This document shows, piece by piece, positions 44,287 to 53,400 of a stretch of 64,000 nt of DNA. The translations under genes were made by a program, and so were the position numbers. Within the stretch, counting starts at the first letter, position 1. Each line of letters begins with the position of its first letter. The stretch is from Rufibacter sp. XAAS-G3-1 (GTDB lineage: Bacteria; Bacteroidota; Bacteroidia; Cytophagales; Hymenobacteraceae), in the NCBI RefSeq assembly GCF_013623775.1, contig NZ_JABFAM010000022.1, positions 1 through 64,000 on the forward strand. The letters are read 5' to 3'. The notes under the pieces were generated by a model. The model saw only the letters and a list, made by a program, of their open reading frames with translations. It was not told where the DNA came from and ran no database searches.

Positions 44287-44320
44287 TTTCCAGGCTGATT
44301 TCAGGAAAACAGCCTGGAAA
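44287..44320. repeat. Core-family hairpin
   Basis: tttccaggctgatttc and gaaaacagcctggaaa pair over 16 bp with one mismatch and a 2-nt loop. Confidence 0.75.
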
Positions 44321-44523
44321 GCGAAATTCTCTATTCATATTGCTCCTCGCCGCCGTTAAGAGTTCCTCCCAAATTGTATAATGTGTCTTCACAGCTGAAT
44401 GTCACGTATTAAGGATGAAGCTGTATTGACCCTGCACTTTGATGGGCTCAACAATAACCAATAAGTCCCATACCTTTTCCTTCTTTCTTTTAAAAACAGG
44501 AGAGGCTACCCTTTAATCAGGCC

Positions 44524-44559
44524 ATCAAGCTTTATAAACATTCATTTATAAAGCTTGAT
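44524..44559. repeat. AT-rich perfect palindrome
   Basis: atcaagctttataaa (44524-44538) and tttataaagcttgat (44545-44559) are exact reverse complements around cattca. It is unlike the other repeats and could be an operator or terminator. It lies 270 bp upstream of the cupin gene. Confidence 0.65.
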
Positions 44560-44828
44560 CTACTATAATCTGTTAGATATATTAGCATTTTAGCCCTTCC
44601 ATAGCAACAGCATGAAGTATACACTGTTTAAGCCAATAAGGCCAAGTTGGTTCATAGAGATCATTGTAAAGAGATGCAAAAAATGGTTCTTTACCGCAGG
44701 GTAGGGTCTCACGAGGGCAGCAGCTGGCTTTCCGGAGAACTAGAAGTCGCCATTATGGCTGTGGAACCGTCAGGAACAACGAATACGTGAACTCGGTCTA
44801 TTCATTTATATAGAGCAAATGAATCAAC

Positions 44829-45263
44829 ATGAAGAATAAGCTACTGCCTCTCCTTTGCTTAACCTTCTTCATTCTAACTGTGGCTGTGTTGTCCGCAAAT
44901 GCCCAAACGCCAGAACCAAGTAAGTTTATCCTTGAGCGGGATGCCCAAGTAGCCCAGGAACAAGTGGGCCCGCACGGTGGGGGAGGGAAAACGATTGGCT
45001 ACAGCTTTTTTGAGGGTGTAAAGGACTACAAAACTGCGTTCAAGAAAAGAACGTTAAAACCCGGTTCCTCTATTGGCTATCACTTGCAGAAAGAAGACGA
45101 AGTATATTACATCATCAGTGGGTACGGCAAGATGACGATGAACGGTGAAACATTTACCGTAAAGCCAGGGGACGCTATTTTGACCCGGCCAGGAAGTTCA
45201 CATAGCCTCACGCCAGAAAGTAGCAACGAACTTACATTGATCATTGTTTACCAAAAAAAGTAA
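44829..45263 (+). CDS. Secreted single-domain cupin protein
   Basis: The 144-residue protein has a signal peptide (ending LSANAQ) and a small cupin-2 barrel: GSSIGYHLQKEDEVYYIISG (motif 1 with His and Glu ligands) and KPGDAILTRPGSSHSL (motif 2 with the His). It may bind a metal and a sugar or small acid in the periplasm. No partner gene is adjacent, and the function cannot be told from sequence. Confidence 0.85.
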   Translation: MKNKLLPLLCLTFFILTVAVLSANAQTPEPSKFILERDAQVAQEQVGPHGGGGKTIGYSFFEGVKDYKTAFKKRTLKPGSSIGYHLQKEDEVYYIISGYGKMTMNGETFTVKPGDAILTRPGSSHSLTPESSNELTLIIVYQKK

Positions 45264-45465
45264 GAAGCCGCCAACCAACTCCTATATTGACACGGCAGCA
45301 GCACGGGTAATTAGTCCTAAGATTGTAAGGAAGCGGATACTTACATCAGGCGGATGGCTCCATTCTGCTTTTTGAATTCTGCTTCAGCCGAGGTTGGCAG
45401 AGGACAGAAACTTTAACCATGGCCCCTAGCCCAAGTACACCTAGGTGCCAGCGGTCACCTATGAC

Positions 45466-45501
45466 CCTTTTGGCCTGTTTTCTGGAAATTAGGTCAAAAG
45501 G
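45466..45501. repeat. Core-family hairpin (imperfect)
   Basis: ccttttggcctgttttc and gaaattaggtcaaaagg pair with three mismatches; the outer ccttttgg/tcaaaagg arm is well kept. Confidence 0.6.
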
Positions 45502-45752
45502 GGAGCTCCTTCCGGTAATATCGCGTGAAACGGAAACCACACCAGAGACAAAGAAAATACTGAACCGTTCAATTAAGATTTGTTATGCCAAGAAGGGGTT
45601 ATCTAAGGCATGGCCTATCAATATAACAGAGCTGCCCTGTTGGGAAGAGAGGGTAACCAGTGCTTTTTTCAGGCTTTGCCCCTCTCACCAGCTTTAAAAG
45701 ACTATATGGGTGTCCTCCCATTTAGCTGAAGCCGTCTCTATTCTTCAGCTAG

Positions 45753-45912
45753 GAGCTTGTTTAAATTTGAGGTTTGCAGGCTCAACTAACCAGAGAAAGG
45801 TTCTGCGGAAGGGTTTTTTGAGCCGCGTAGCAGCGCTACGGGGCGAGAAAAAGGCGAACGCAGGTTCTTTCTATGGCCGTTTGTAGCGCACAGATGAAAT
45901 TTAAACAAGCTC
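45753..45912. repeat. TIR element family G, copy C (160 bp, MITE-like)
   Basis: It starts gagcttgtttaaatttgagg and ends gatgaaatttaaacaagctc. Both ends carry the same change (aaattt instead of acattt/aaatgt), so the terminal repeats stay complementary. The interior matches copy B closely, including gcgtagcagcgctacggggc. Confidence 0.8.
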
Positions 45913-46144
45913 TAAGCACATCTTTAGCTTTGTCTTCATTTTATGCCAAATACCTGGTCAATTTTACAGAAAATAGAAAGGATTAGTAATTAGATAGCCC
46001 TAAAATTGATAATTTTCCATCTGTTGGGAATGAAGTATTATATGGTTTCCCTATATTTGTTAATCAACAAGCTTTATGAGGTTAGAAATGTTATTACTTC
46101 AGTTTCTTAGAGGAACTGAAGCAGGCTAGAACCTTACTTCTCTG

Positions 46145-46158
46145 CTAAAACGATTTAG
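46145..46158. promoter_or_regulatory. LacI-type operator, distal to the MFS transporter
   Basis: ctaaaacgatttag, identical (with the preceding g) to the operator at 51120-51133. It lies 460 bp upstream of the transporter start. No good TAnnTTTG box is next to it, so it may serve a distant promoter or be left over from a lost gene. Confidence 0.5.
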
Positions 46159-46618
46159 TATCCAAGGATTGATCTATAGATAACCGGACTAGACCAATTC
46201 GCTTTAAAAGTAAAATTGTTGAAAATACTGGCGGGACAGGCGCTGGGCTCAGCTTTATCTCTAACGCAGGCCTGAGAGGTTTGGACGGTGAAGGAAATAA
46301 TGCACCGCAAAGAAGGAATTGAAGCCTCCAGGTTGCTCTGGAGCGTGGCTGTGAGAGTGCCCGTGCAGGAAGCCATAAAGATCCAGGTACCGGGGTTTGA
46401 GCCTTGGCGGAATCTAGAGGGTTAGAATATGGAATCATGCGCTCCCTAAACTGATGATTGTAAGGTAAGTTCGAATCCATAGTAAAATCAAACTTATCGG
46501 ATCCCTTCAAAGAACCAGGATTATAAATTATTGTAATAATGGAACCCCATACTTCTGATGGTTCAATTATAGATACTCAATTTGTCAATCACCATCACAC
46601 AAACCAACCAACACGCAA

Positions 46619-48052
46619 ATGGCAAGAATATCGAGCAGTACAGCGGAAGTGGCTACCGCAACCGTGACAGATACCACAAACAAGAGCTACACGGGGCCTC
46701 TGGCGGTGGTGACGCTGCTGTTCTTCATGTGGGGGTTCATCACGTGCATGAACGACATCCTCATCCCCAAGCTCCAGCAGGTCTTCACGCTGCAGAACTG
46801 GCAGGCGATGCTCATCCAGACGGCCTTCTTTGGGGCCTACTTCATTGTCTCGCTTCTGTATTTCGTCTTCTCTGTGACCAAGGGCGACCCTATTCTGAAG
46901 ATCGGGTACAAAAACGGCATCATCGCGGGACTCATTGTGACGGCACTGGGCTGTCTGCTGTTCCTGCCCGCCGCCGAGGCGCATTCCTACGGGCTGTTCC
47001 TGGCCGCGCTGTTTGTGCTGGCCTCGGGCATTACGGTGCTGCAGATAACGGCCAACCCCTACGTGTCCATCCTGGGGCCGCCCGAGTCCTCGTCCAGCCG
47101 CATGAACATGACGCAGGCGCTCAACTCCTTCGGCACCACCATTGCGCCCATCATCGGCGGGTACCTCATCTTCGACCAGGTGTCTAACGATGCCGCCAAC
47201 GCCGACTCGGTGAAGGCGCCCTACCTCGGCCTGGCCATTACCTTGGTTGTGATCGCGGTGATTATCAAGTTGGCCCGCCTGCCCCGCCTCACCGGAGACA
47301 GCAACACCGTGGTGGCCGGTTCGGGCGCGCTGCGGCACCGGCACCTGGTGCTGGGCATCATCTGTATCTTCATGTACGTGGGCGGCGAGGTGGCCGTGGG
47401 CAGCATGCTCATCAACTACCTCAAATTGCCGCAGATTGCGGGGCTGGACGAGTCGGAGGCCAAGCACTTCCTGTCCTTCTACTGGGGCGGGGCCATGGTG
47501 GGCCGCTTTTTCGGGGCCGTGGCTTTGGCGCAGTTCCGCAACAACTCGCTCAAGTACGTGATCATGGCGGCCATCGCGGCCGTAACCTTCGGGACGGTGT
47601 ACGCGCTCTATGACCTGGATCAGGCGCTGATTATCCTGGGATTGATTGCGGTGAATTTTGCGGTATTGCTGCTGGGGCGCTTTATCCCTAACCGGACGGT
47701 GGGGCTGTACGCTTCTGCGGTGATCGTGCTGCTGCTGATCGGGACTTTCGCTGAGGGCAGCATGGCCATGTGGGCCGTTATTGCGATAGGGCTGTTCAAC
47801 TCCATCATGTTCCCTACCATTTTTGACCTGGCCATCAAGGGGCTGGGCGTGCACACGAGCCAGGGCTCCTCGCTGCTGGTGATGGCCATTGTGGGTGGGG
47901 CCATCGTGCCGCCGCTGCAGGGCGCGCTCGCCGACGTGACCGGCGACGTGCAGCTTTCCTTTATTGTGCCGCTGCTCTGCTACCTCTACATTGTCTTCTA
48001 TGGCTTCTCGGGCTACCGGATCAGGGGCGGTGCGGGGAAATTAGTGGGATAA
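46619..48052 (+). CDS. FucP-family sugar:H+ symporter (MFS)
   Basis: The 477-residue inner-membrane protein has about 12 hydrophobic helices. The N-terminal VTLLFFMWGFITCMNDILIP, QAMLIQTAFFGAYFIVSLLY and LFVLASGITVLQITANPYVS are signatures of the FucP/GluP group of sugar MFS transporters (fucose, glucose, galactose, mannose). SRMNMTQALNSFGTTIAPII matches the same group. It should import a hexose; mannose freed by the downstream mannosidase operon is the best guess because the same operator sequence occurs upstream (46145). The start ATG 46619 gives a short hydrophilic tail before helix 1. Confidence 0.92.
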   Translation: MARISSSTAEVATATVTDTTNKSYTGPLAVVTLLFFMWGFITCMNDILIPKLQQVFTLQNWQAMLIQTAFFGAYFIVSLLYFVFSVTKGDPILKIGYKNGIIAGLIVTALGCLLFLPAAEAHSYGLFLAALFVLASGITVLQITANPYVSILGPPESSSSRMNMTQALNSFGTTIAPIIGGYLIFDQVSNDAANADSVKAPYLGLAITLVVIAVIIKLARLPRLTGDSNTVVAGSGALRHRHLVLGIICIFMYVGGEVAVGSMLINYLKLPQIAGLDESEAKHFLSFYWGGAMVGRFFGAVALAQFRNNSLKYVIMAAIAAVTFGTVYALYDLDQALIILGLIAVNFAVLLLGRFIPNRTVGLYASAVIVLLLIGTFAEGSMAMWAVIAIGLFNSIMFPTIFDLAIKGLGVHTSQGSSLLVMAIVGGAIVPPLQGALADVTGDVQLSFIVPLLCYLYIVFYGFSGYRIRGGAGKLVG

Positions 48053-48063
48053 CCCAACTTGCG

Positions 48064-48097
48064 TTTCAAGGCTGTTTTCCGAAAAACAGCCTTGAAA
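48064..48097. repeat. Core-family hairpin, perfect 15-bp stem
   Basis: tttcaaggctgtttt and aaaacagccttgaaa around a 4-nt loop, 11 bp after the transporter stop; a likely terminator. Confidence 0.8.
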
Positions 48098-48272
48098 TAT
48101 GACGAAAAAATTAGTTGGCTGAATACAGGTAGAGAGAACTTGTTTCTTCAATGGATTCAAATTGAGTGAGATGCTCTGGTAAATACCAACTGTTGATTTG
48201 CTTGATTCAGCAAATTGAGATGAAAGAAAAGACAGGTTCATCGGCTGCGTTGTAAGGACGATGCCGATGAAC

Positions 48273-48430
48273 CCTTTTAGAGTTTTTCATTCTGGGGCAA
48301 GCGTCCTTTTGATTTATTGTTCTCAGGCTACTTTTAGAAAGACAATCCAAATTTGTACACTGCCGCAAGTACCCGCTTGTACCGCCGTTTTTAGGCTATT
48401 TTCATGAAAACAGGTAGAAACCCCTAAACA
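48273..48430. repeat. Family T element, degenerate copy (about 158 bp)
   Basis: The left end ttttagagtttttcattctg and right end aaacccctaaacaac resemble the family T terminal repeats. Inside are gcaagcgtcc, cttgtaccgccgtttttagg and ctattttcatgaaaacaggt, the reverse complement of the usual unit. Confidence 0.6.
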
Positions 48431-48899
48431 ACTTCACTGCTAAGGGATCTTGGCTGTGCAGTTGAACGAGTATTGCCCATAGGGAATACCATTGCTTGCT
48501 CACTACATCACAGCTTCTACCAAAGCTACAACCCACGCTTTTTAAGTCATGGAGTACAGGGTGATTGAATTCTACCACATAGCTGGAAACCATTTATGAC
48601 GCAGCGGTATATTGCTTCTAGGAGAAATAACCAATACTTTTACCAAAAGCTAAGGACGGTTTTTAGTGCTTGCGCCTAGTGAAAGTAAGGTGTTTTTAGG
48701 CCGGTTCTAACCTGCGTTTGCGTATGTCCAACGCAACTTTCTGTTTTCGCTGAAAATAAAGCAAAGGCGGATGCTTGCATTAGAGAATAAACTATCAACA
48801 AAGCTTTTAAAGAAACAATAACAGTCTCCGTTTTACCACACAATAGCTTCTCTTTCAGTCCAGATTATACAGATTTGGCGGAGGAGGCAAGATGAAATC

Positions 48900-49616
48900 A
48901 TGAAGAAAATCCTTTTACCCTTAGCTTTCCTTTTTACAACTGCTGTCTACGCGCAGGACTGGCCAAACCTAAAGAAATACGAAGCCGCTAATCAACAAAT
49001 CATCTCCGCTTCCCAACCACCCAAAGCTGTTTTAATGGGTAATTCTATCACCGAGGGATGGTGGCAGCAGCGTCCGGAATTTTTTGAGAAAAACGGTTTT
49101 GTGGGAAGAGGAATAGGGGGGCAGACCACCCCGCAAATGCTTATAAGGTTTACCCCAGACGTGATCGATCTAAAGCCTGAGGCAGTGGTCATTCTGGCCG
49201 GAACCAATGATATAGCCGGTAACACCGGGCCTTCCTCCGTAAAGATGATCACAGACAACCTGGCGGCCATGGCGCAATTGGCCAAGTCAAACGGGATCAA
49301 GGTAGTGCTGAGTTCCATACTGCCGGTGAAGGAGTACCCTTGGAGCAAAGACGTTGACGCGGTAGGCATGATTGCGCAGGTGAATGCGTGGATGAAACAG
49401 TATGCCCACGAGCATGATTTTGTATATCTGGATTATTTCTCTGCCATGTCAGATGAGGAGAAGGGGCTACGTAAAGTGTACTCAGGCGATGGTGTGCACC
49501 CAAATCTGGCGGGGTATGCCGTCATGGAACCGCTGGTGCTGGAAGCAGTTGAGAAAGCGCTCAAACAGGGCAAGAAACGCTCAGACAAAAACAAAGGACG
49601 CAGAACCAAAAAATAA
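48900..49616 (+). CDS. Exported SGNH/GDSL hydrolase
   Basis: The 238-residue protein has a signal peptide (ending AVYAQ) and the four SGNH blocks: AVLMGNSITEGWW (Ser nucleophile), GRGIGGQTTPQ (Gly), VILAGTNDIAG (Asn) and SGDGVHPNLAGY (Asp/His). Such enzymes are esterases, often acetyl- or other acyl-esterases on sugars. Lying between the FucP-type transporter and the mannosidase locus, it could deacylate the glycan. The C-terminus is very basic (KQGKKRSDKNKGRRTKK), unusual for the family. Confidence 0.9.
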   Translation: MKKILLPLAFLFTTAVYAQDWPNLKKYEAANQQIISASQPPKAVLMGNSITEGWWQQRPEFFEKNGFVGRGIGGQTTPQMLIRFTPDVIDLKPEAVVILAGTNDIAGNTGPSSVKMITDNLAAMAQLAKSNGIKVVLSSILPVKEYPWSKDVDAVGMIAQVNAWMKQYAHEHDFVYLDYFSAMSDEEKGLRKVYSGDGVHPNLAGYAVMEPLVLEAVEKALKQGKKRSDKNKGRRTKK

Positions 49617-49778
49617 CAGGTCTATTTCGCCTTCCTGTAGTAAGCTTGTTCGTATGAGGAACAACCATGGCAGCCCGCTCCAATTGGAGGCGCGCCCAGA
49701 CCTTTGCCACAACGGCGGCAACTCAGTAATCCTTACCTTTGAGGGTTGGTGAGTCCTAAACGCAAATAGCTTTTTAAA

Positions 49779-50813
49779 TTGAAAACCAAGCGTCCCTCCC
49801 TCAAAGACATTGCCGCTAACTTACAAGTCTCTGTGACCACCGTCTCTTTTGTCTTGAACGGCAAAGGCCCGGAGATGCGTATTTCAGAGGAAGTTACCCG
49901 CAAGATATTGGAATATGCTGAGGAGGTCAACTACACCCCCAACCAGTTGGCGCAAAGCCTGCGCACCGGTAAGACCAACATCCTTGTGTTTATGGTGGAG
50001 GATATCTCCAACCCTTTCTTCGCCAAATTGGCCCGCATTATTGAAGTCATGGCGTACAAGAAAGGGTACAAGGTTATTTTCTGCAGCAACGAGAACGACA
50101 ACCGGCACACCGAGGAGCTCCTGCAGGTATTCAGGGATAGGAAGGCAGACGGCTATATCATTATTCCGTCTCCCGGGGCCAAAAAGCAGATCAAGGCCCT
50201 GCTGGAGGAAGACATTCCCGTCATCCTCTTTGACCGTTACTTCCCAGATCTGGAGACAAACTATGTAGTGATAGACAATGAGAATGCCACCTACAAGGCT
50301 ATGAACCATCTCATTGAAAGTGGCTACCAGAACATTGGTTTTATCACGATTGCCGCAAAACAGACCCAGATGCTGGATCGCCTGTCGGGCTATCATAAGG
50401 CAGTGAAAGAAGCTAACTTGCCAAGCCGTATTCTGGAGGTGTCTTTTGGGGAGGATGCCCTGCAAGTGGAAGGTCTCATGCGGGATTTTTTTGAAGCGAA
50501 CCATCAATTAGATGCCGTTTTCTTCGCCACCAACTACTTAACCCAACGTGGGCTGTTGGTAATGCGCGAGCATTTCCCGGGCAAGCTGAAGGAGTGGGGG
50601 ATAATGACCTTTGATGATAATGAATTTTTCCGGATCCATACACCTTCCATCTCAGCGGTGGCCCAGCCCTTGGAGGAAATCGGCAAAACCCTGATGGAGA
50701 TGATGCTGGAGTTGTTGCATAAAAACGAGAAAAAAGAAGTCCGCCAGATAGTGCTCAAAGCCGAACTGAAAGAACGCGACTCCTCAAGGCCCAAAGTAAG
50801 CAGCAACCAATAA
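49779..50813 (+). CDS. LacI-family transcriptional regulator
   Basis: The 344-residue protein has the LacI HTH at the very N-terminus (PSLKDIAANLQVSVTTVSFV, with hinge NYTPNQLAQSLRTGKTN) and a periplasmic-binding-protein-like effector domain (NILVFMVEDISNPFFAKLAR, KADGYIIIPSPG, VILFDRYFPD, GIMTFDDNEFFRI). The only start that keeps the HTH intact is TTG at 49779, a rare codon that may limit its level. It directly precedes the GH92/GH125/ROK genes and is the obvious ligand-controlled repressor for the operators at 51120, 59183 and 46145; the inducer is probably mannose or a mannoside. Confidence 0.92.
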   Translation: MKTKRPSLKDIAANLQVSVTTVSFVLNGKGPEMRISEEVTRKILEYAEEVNYTPNQLAQSLRTGKTNILVFMVEDISNPFFAKLARIIEVMAYKKGYKVIFCSNENDNRHTEELLQVFRDRKADGYIIIPSPGAKKQIKALLEEDIPVILFDRYFPDLETNYVVIDNENATYKAMNHLIESGYQNIGFITIAAKQTQMLDRLSGYHKAVKEANLPSRILEVSFGEDALQVEGLMRDFFEANHQLDAVFFATNYLTQRGLLVMREHFPGKLKEWGIMTFDDNEFFRIHTPSISAVAQPLEEIGKTLMEMMLELLHKNEKKEVRQIVLKAELKERDSSRPKVSSNQ

Positions 50814-51089
50814 GTGCGCTTGCCTGCTGTGAGAATCCTGCACTAGACATCAGAAAGAAGCTGTTTAGGGTTTTCTATTTGGGTGCTGGCCATGCGTCCG
50901 CTTGCGCCTTGCTCTCCCCTTCTTTTTCGGCTAAATCCGGAGCCGTAGCGTCGTGTCGGTGTCACGGCGCTACGGCTGCTGTTTTGGGCCTGTTTTTCAA
51001 AAAACAGGCCCAAAACAGCAGCAAATGATATTTTCTTTTGGAAGGCTTAAGCTCTTATAGGAAAACTAGCCACATCTTAGCAGATAGAT
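50814..51089. other. Gap between lacI-type gene and GH92 promoter
   Basis: It contains a family T-like trace (gctgtttagggttttctatt near 50862), a palindrome agccgtagcg/cgctacggct (50941-50977) and, directly abutting, a core-family hairpin (50976-51021). No gene is seen. Confidence 0.6.
50941..51021. repeat. Two abutting palindromes, including a 22-bp core-family hairpin
   Basis: agccgtagcg (50941-50950) pairs with cgctacggct (50968-50977). It overlaps by two bases a core-family hairpin with left arm 50976-50997 (ctgctgttttgggcctgttt...) and right arm ending 51021, almost no loop. It could terminate the regulator transcript. Confidence 0.8.
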
Positions 51090-51133
51090 TTTGTAATCAG
51101 ATATTTTTTTGCATATTTGCTAAAACGATTTAG
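51090..51133 (+). promoter_or_regulatory. Promoter plus LacI operator for the GH92 operon
   Basis: TTTG at 51090-51093 and catatttg at 51112-51119 (18 bp apart) fit the Bacteroidota promoter with one mismatch. The near-palindrome ctaaaacgatttag (51120-51133) follows at once and would cover the transcription start, so a bound LacI-type repressor would block initiation. The GH92 start codon is at 51145, giving a very short leader. Confidence 0.7.
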
Positions 51134-51144
51134 GTTACGGCTTT

Positions 51145-53400
51145 ATGATTAAGAATTCAGCAAAAGTCTTGGTACTGCTTGGCGGTCTTTTCTTAGGCGG
51201 CTGTTCTTCCCTGAAGGAAACCGCTTTGAAACCGGTAGAATATGTAAATCCTTACATGGGAAACATAAGCCACCTGCTGGTTCCAACCTACCCCACCATG
51301 CACCTGCCCAACGCCATGCTTCGGGTGTACCCAGAGCGGGAAGATTACACGGGCGTGCGCCTGAAAGGGCTTCCGGTGGCCGTTACCAGTCACCGGGGAA
51401 GCTCGGCCTTCAGTTTAAGTCCTTTCCAGGGACCTAAGACAGAGTTGAAATCCGTTATCCGCTACAGCTACGACCGGGAGAAAATCACGCCCTATTCCTA
51501 TTACGTGTACCTGGACGAGCAGGAGATGGACGTGCGTTTCGGGCTGTCCGGCCAGGCCGCCGTCTATGAGATAAATTTCGGGCGTCAGGAGGATTCTTAC
51601 CTGGTGGTCAGCTCCCGGCAGGGAGAACTCAAGTGGGACGGAAACGCGCTCTCCGGCTACCAGGAACTGGCCAACAACACGCGTATCTACGTCTACCTCC
51701 AGCCGGAAACCCAGCCTTTAAACGTCTCGGTGCTGCGGGGAGGGCAGCTTTCCGCCGGAACTTCCACGCAGGGGCAGGAAGCCAGCATGGTCATGGAGTT
51801 TCCCGCCGCCCAGAAGTCTCTGAAACTACGGTACGGCATTTCCTTTATTGATGCGGCGCAGGCCCAGCGGAACATGGTGCGCGAGGTGGCCGGCAAGAGC
51901 ATTGCCCAAGTACAGACCGCCGCCGAAAAACGCTGGAACGAGGCCCTGGGCAAAATAGCCGTGGCCGGGGGCACCCCGGATGAACGGCGCGTCTTTTACA
52001 CCTCTTTGTACCGCACGTTTGAGCGGCCCGTCAACATCTCGGAAGACGGTCGTTATTTCAGCGCCTTTGACGGAAAGGTACACGAATCTGACCGCGATTT
52101 CTATACCGATGACTGGATCTGGGATTCTTACCGGGCGCACCACCCGCTGAACGTCCTCATTGACCCGGCCAAGGAAGAAGACATCTTGAACTCCTTCGTG
52201 CTGATGGCCCAGCAAATGAACCAGTTCTGGCTGCCTACCTTCCCGGAGATTACCGGCGACAGCCGACGAATGAACTCTAACCACGGCGTGGCCACGCTGC
52301 TAGACGCCTGGCAGAAAGGCCTTCGGAACTTTGATTTAACGGCCGGTTACCAGGCCTCCAGAAATGCGATTATGGAGAAAACCCTGGCCCCCTGGTCAGC
52401 GGCCCCGGCGGGGGAGTTAGATCGTTTTTACCAGCGGAAAGGCTACATCCCGGCGCTGCGGCCCGGGGAGAAGGAATACATCCCGGAGGTGAATTCCTTT
52501 GAGCGTCGCCAGGCCATAGCCGTCACCTTGGGCACCGCCTACGACCAGTGGGCCCTGTCTGAGATGGCCGATGAACTTGGAAACGCCGCCGACGCCAAAT
52601 TCTTCCGGGAAAAATCTTACAACTACCGGCATCTGTTCAACAAAGAAACCGGGTTTTTCCATCCCAAGGACTCGGCCGGCAACTTCATCATGCCCTTCGA
52701 CTATAAATTCTCCGGCGGAATGGGTGCCCGCGATTACTACGGCGAGAACAATGCCTGGACGTACCAGTGGGACGTGCAGCACAACGTGGCCGACCTGATT
52801 TCCTTGATGGGCGGGCGGCAAAACTTCCTGCAGAACCTGGACCAGCTGTTTGAGGAGCCGCTTGGCAGGAGTAAGTTCTCTTTCTATGCCCAACTGCCTG
52901 ACCAAACGGGCAACGTGGGGCAATTCTCCATGGCCAATGAGCCGTCCCTCCACATTCCGTACCTGTATAACTATGCCGGCCAGCCCTGGAAAACCCAGAA
53001 GATGATCCGGTTTCTGGTAGACACCTGGTTCCGGAACGACCTGATGGGCGTGCCCGGCGATGAGGACGGGGGCGGAATGTCAGCGTTTGTGGTTTTCTCC
53101 CAGCTTGGGTTCTATCCGGTCACCCCGGGCATGCCCGTGTACAACATTGGCAGCCCGGTGTTTGAGAAAGCGGTGGTGAACTTGGGGAACGGCAAGGAAT
53201 TCAGCATCATCGCCAAGAACTATGACCCGGAAAACAAATACATCCAATCGGCGCGCCTGAACGGCCAGGACTGGAACAAGCCCTGGTTCTCCCACCAGGA
53301 TATCATGAATGGCGGCGTATTGGAACTTACCATGGGGGTAAAACCCAACAAAAACTGGGGCGCGGCGGTAGAGGCGGCACCGCCTTCTTTGGGTAAATGA
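51145..53400 (+). CDS. GH92 alpha-mannosidase, lipoprotein
   Basis: The 751-residue protein has a lipoprotein signal (LGGC, Cys20) and the two-domain GH92 architecture: VEYVNPYMGNISHLLVPTYP at the N-terminal beta-sandwich, DDWIWDSYRAHHPLN and MNSNHGVATLLDAWQKG in the toroid, and the Ca-site/catalytic stretch GVPGDEDGGGMSAFVVFSQL (D639, E640, D641). GH92 enzymes are Ca2+-dependent inverting exo-alpha-mannosidases acting on alpha-1,2, -1,3, -1,4 or -1,6 bonds of N-glycans and yeast mannan. The opening differs from the usual GTGG-type start (here PYMGN-SHLLVPTYPT), so linkage specificity may differ. Its stop overlaps the next gene. Confidence 0.92.
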   Translation: MIKNSAKVLVLLGGLFLGGCSSLKETALKPVEYVNPYMGNISHLLVPTYPTMHLPNAMLRVYPEREDYTGVRLKGLPVAVTSHRGSSAFSLSPFQGPKTELKSVIRYSYDREKITPYSYYVYLDEQEMDVRFGLSGQAAVYEINFGRQEDSYLVVSSRQGELKWDGNALSGYQELANNTRIYVYLQPETQPLNVSVLRGGQLSAGTSTQGQEASMVMEFPAAQKSLKLRYGISFIDAAQAQRNMVREVAGKSIAQVQTAAEKRWNEALGKIAVAGGTPDERRVFYTSLYRTFERPVNISEDGRYFSAFDGKVHESDRDFYTDDWIWDSYRAHHPLNVLIDPAKEEDILNSFVLMAQQMNQFWLPTFPEITGDSRRMNSNHGVATLLDAWQKGLRNFDLTAGYQASRNAIMEKTLAPWSAAPAGELDRFYQRKGYIPALRPGEKEYIPEVNSFERRQAIAVTLGTAYDQWALSEMADELGNAADAKFFREKSYNYRHLFNKETGFFHPKDSAGNFIMPFDYKFSGGMGARDYYGENNAWTYQWDVQHNVADLISLMGGRQNFLQNLDQLFEEPLGRSKFSFYAQLPDQTGNVGQFSMANEPSLHIPYLYNYAGQPWKTQKMIRFLVDTWFRNDLMGVPGDEDGGGMSAFVVFSQLGFYPVTPGMPVYNIGSPVFEKAVVNLGNGKEFSIIAKNYDPENKYIQSARLNGQDWNKPWFSHQDIMNGGVLELTMGVKPNKNWGAAVEAAPPSLGK

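Larger units (their letters stand above)
43709..44828. other. 1.1-kb gene-free stretch
   Basis: Contents: family R copy 4 (43838-43908), degenerate gaggtct palindrome and core-family copy (43916-43990), a 131-bp inverted repeat (44045-44175), a core-family hairpin (44287-44320) and an AT-rich 15-bp palindrome (44524-44559). No gene is seen. The last 250 bp should hold the cupin promoter. Confidence 0.7.
45264..46618. other. 1.35-kb gene-free stretch upstream of the sugar transporter
   Basis: It holds a core-family hairpin (45466-45501), family G copy C (45753-45912) and a LacI-type operator (46145-46158). The segment 46180-46430 translates on the plus strand to short pieces such as [20 protein letters not shown] interrupted by stops; this may be gene debris, but I cannot name it. 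No intact gene is supported. Confidence 0.55.
48053..48899. other. Gene-free stretch between transporter and SGNH hydrolase
   Basis: It holds a perfect 15-bp core-family hairpin (48064-48097) and a degenerate family T element (48273-48430). The region 48440-48890 shows one more weak repeat trace near 48700 and no gene. Confidence 0.6.

Noticed and set aside
45419-45697. Open frame of 92 residues
   Set aside because: It spans a core-family hairpin and has no recognisable feature.
46145-46510. Minus-strand open frame and plus-strand fragments around [20 protein letters not shown]
   Set aside because: Possible gene debris, but the plus-strand pieces are broken by stops and I could match neither strand to a family, so no pseudogene is called.
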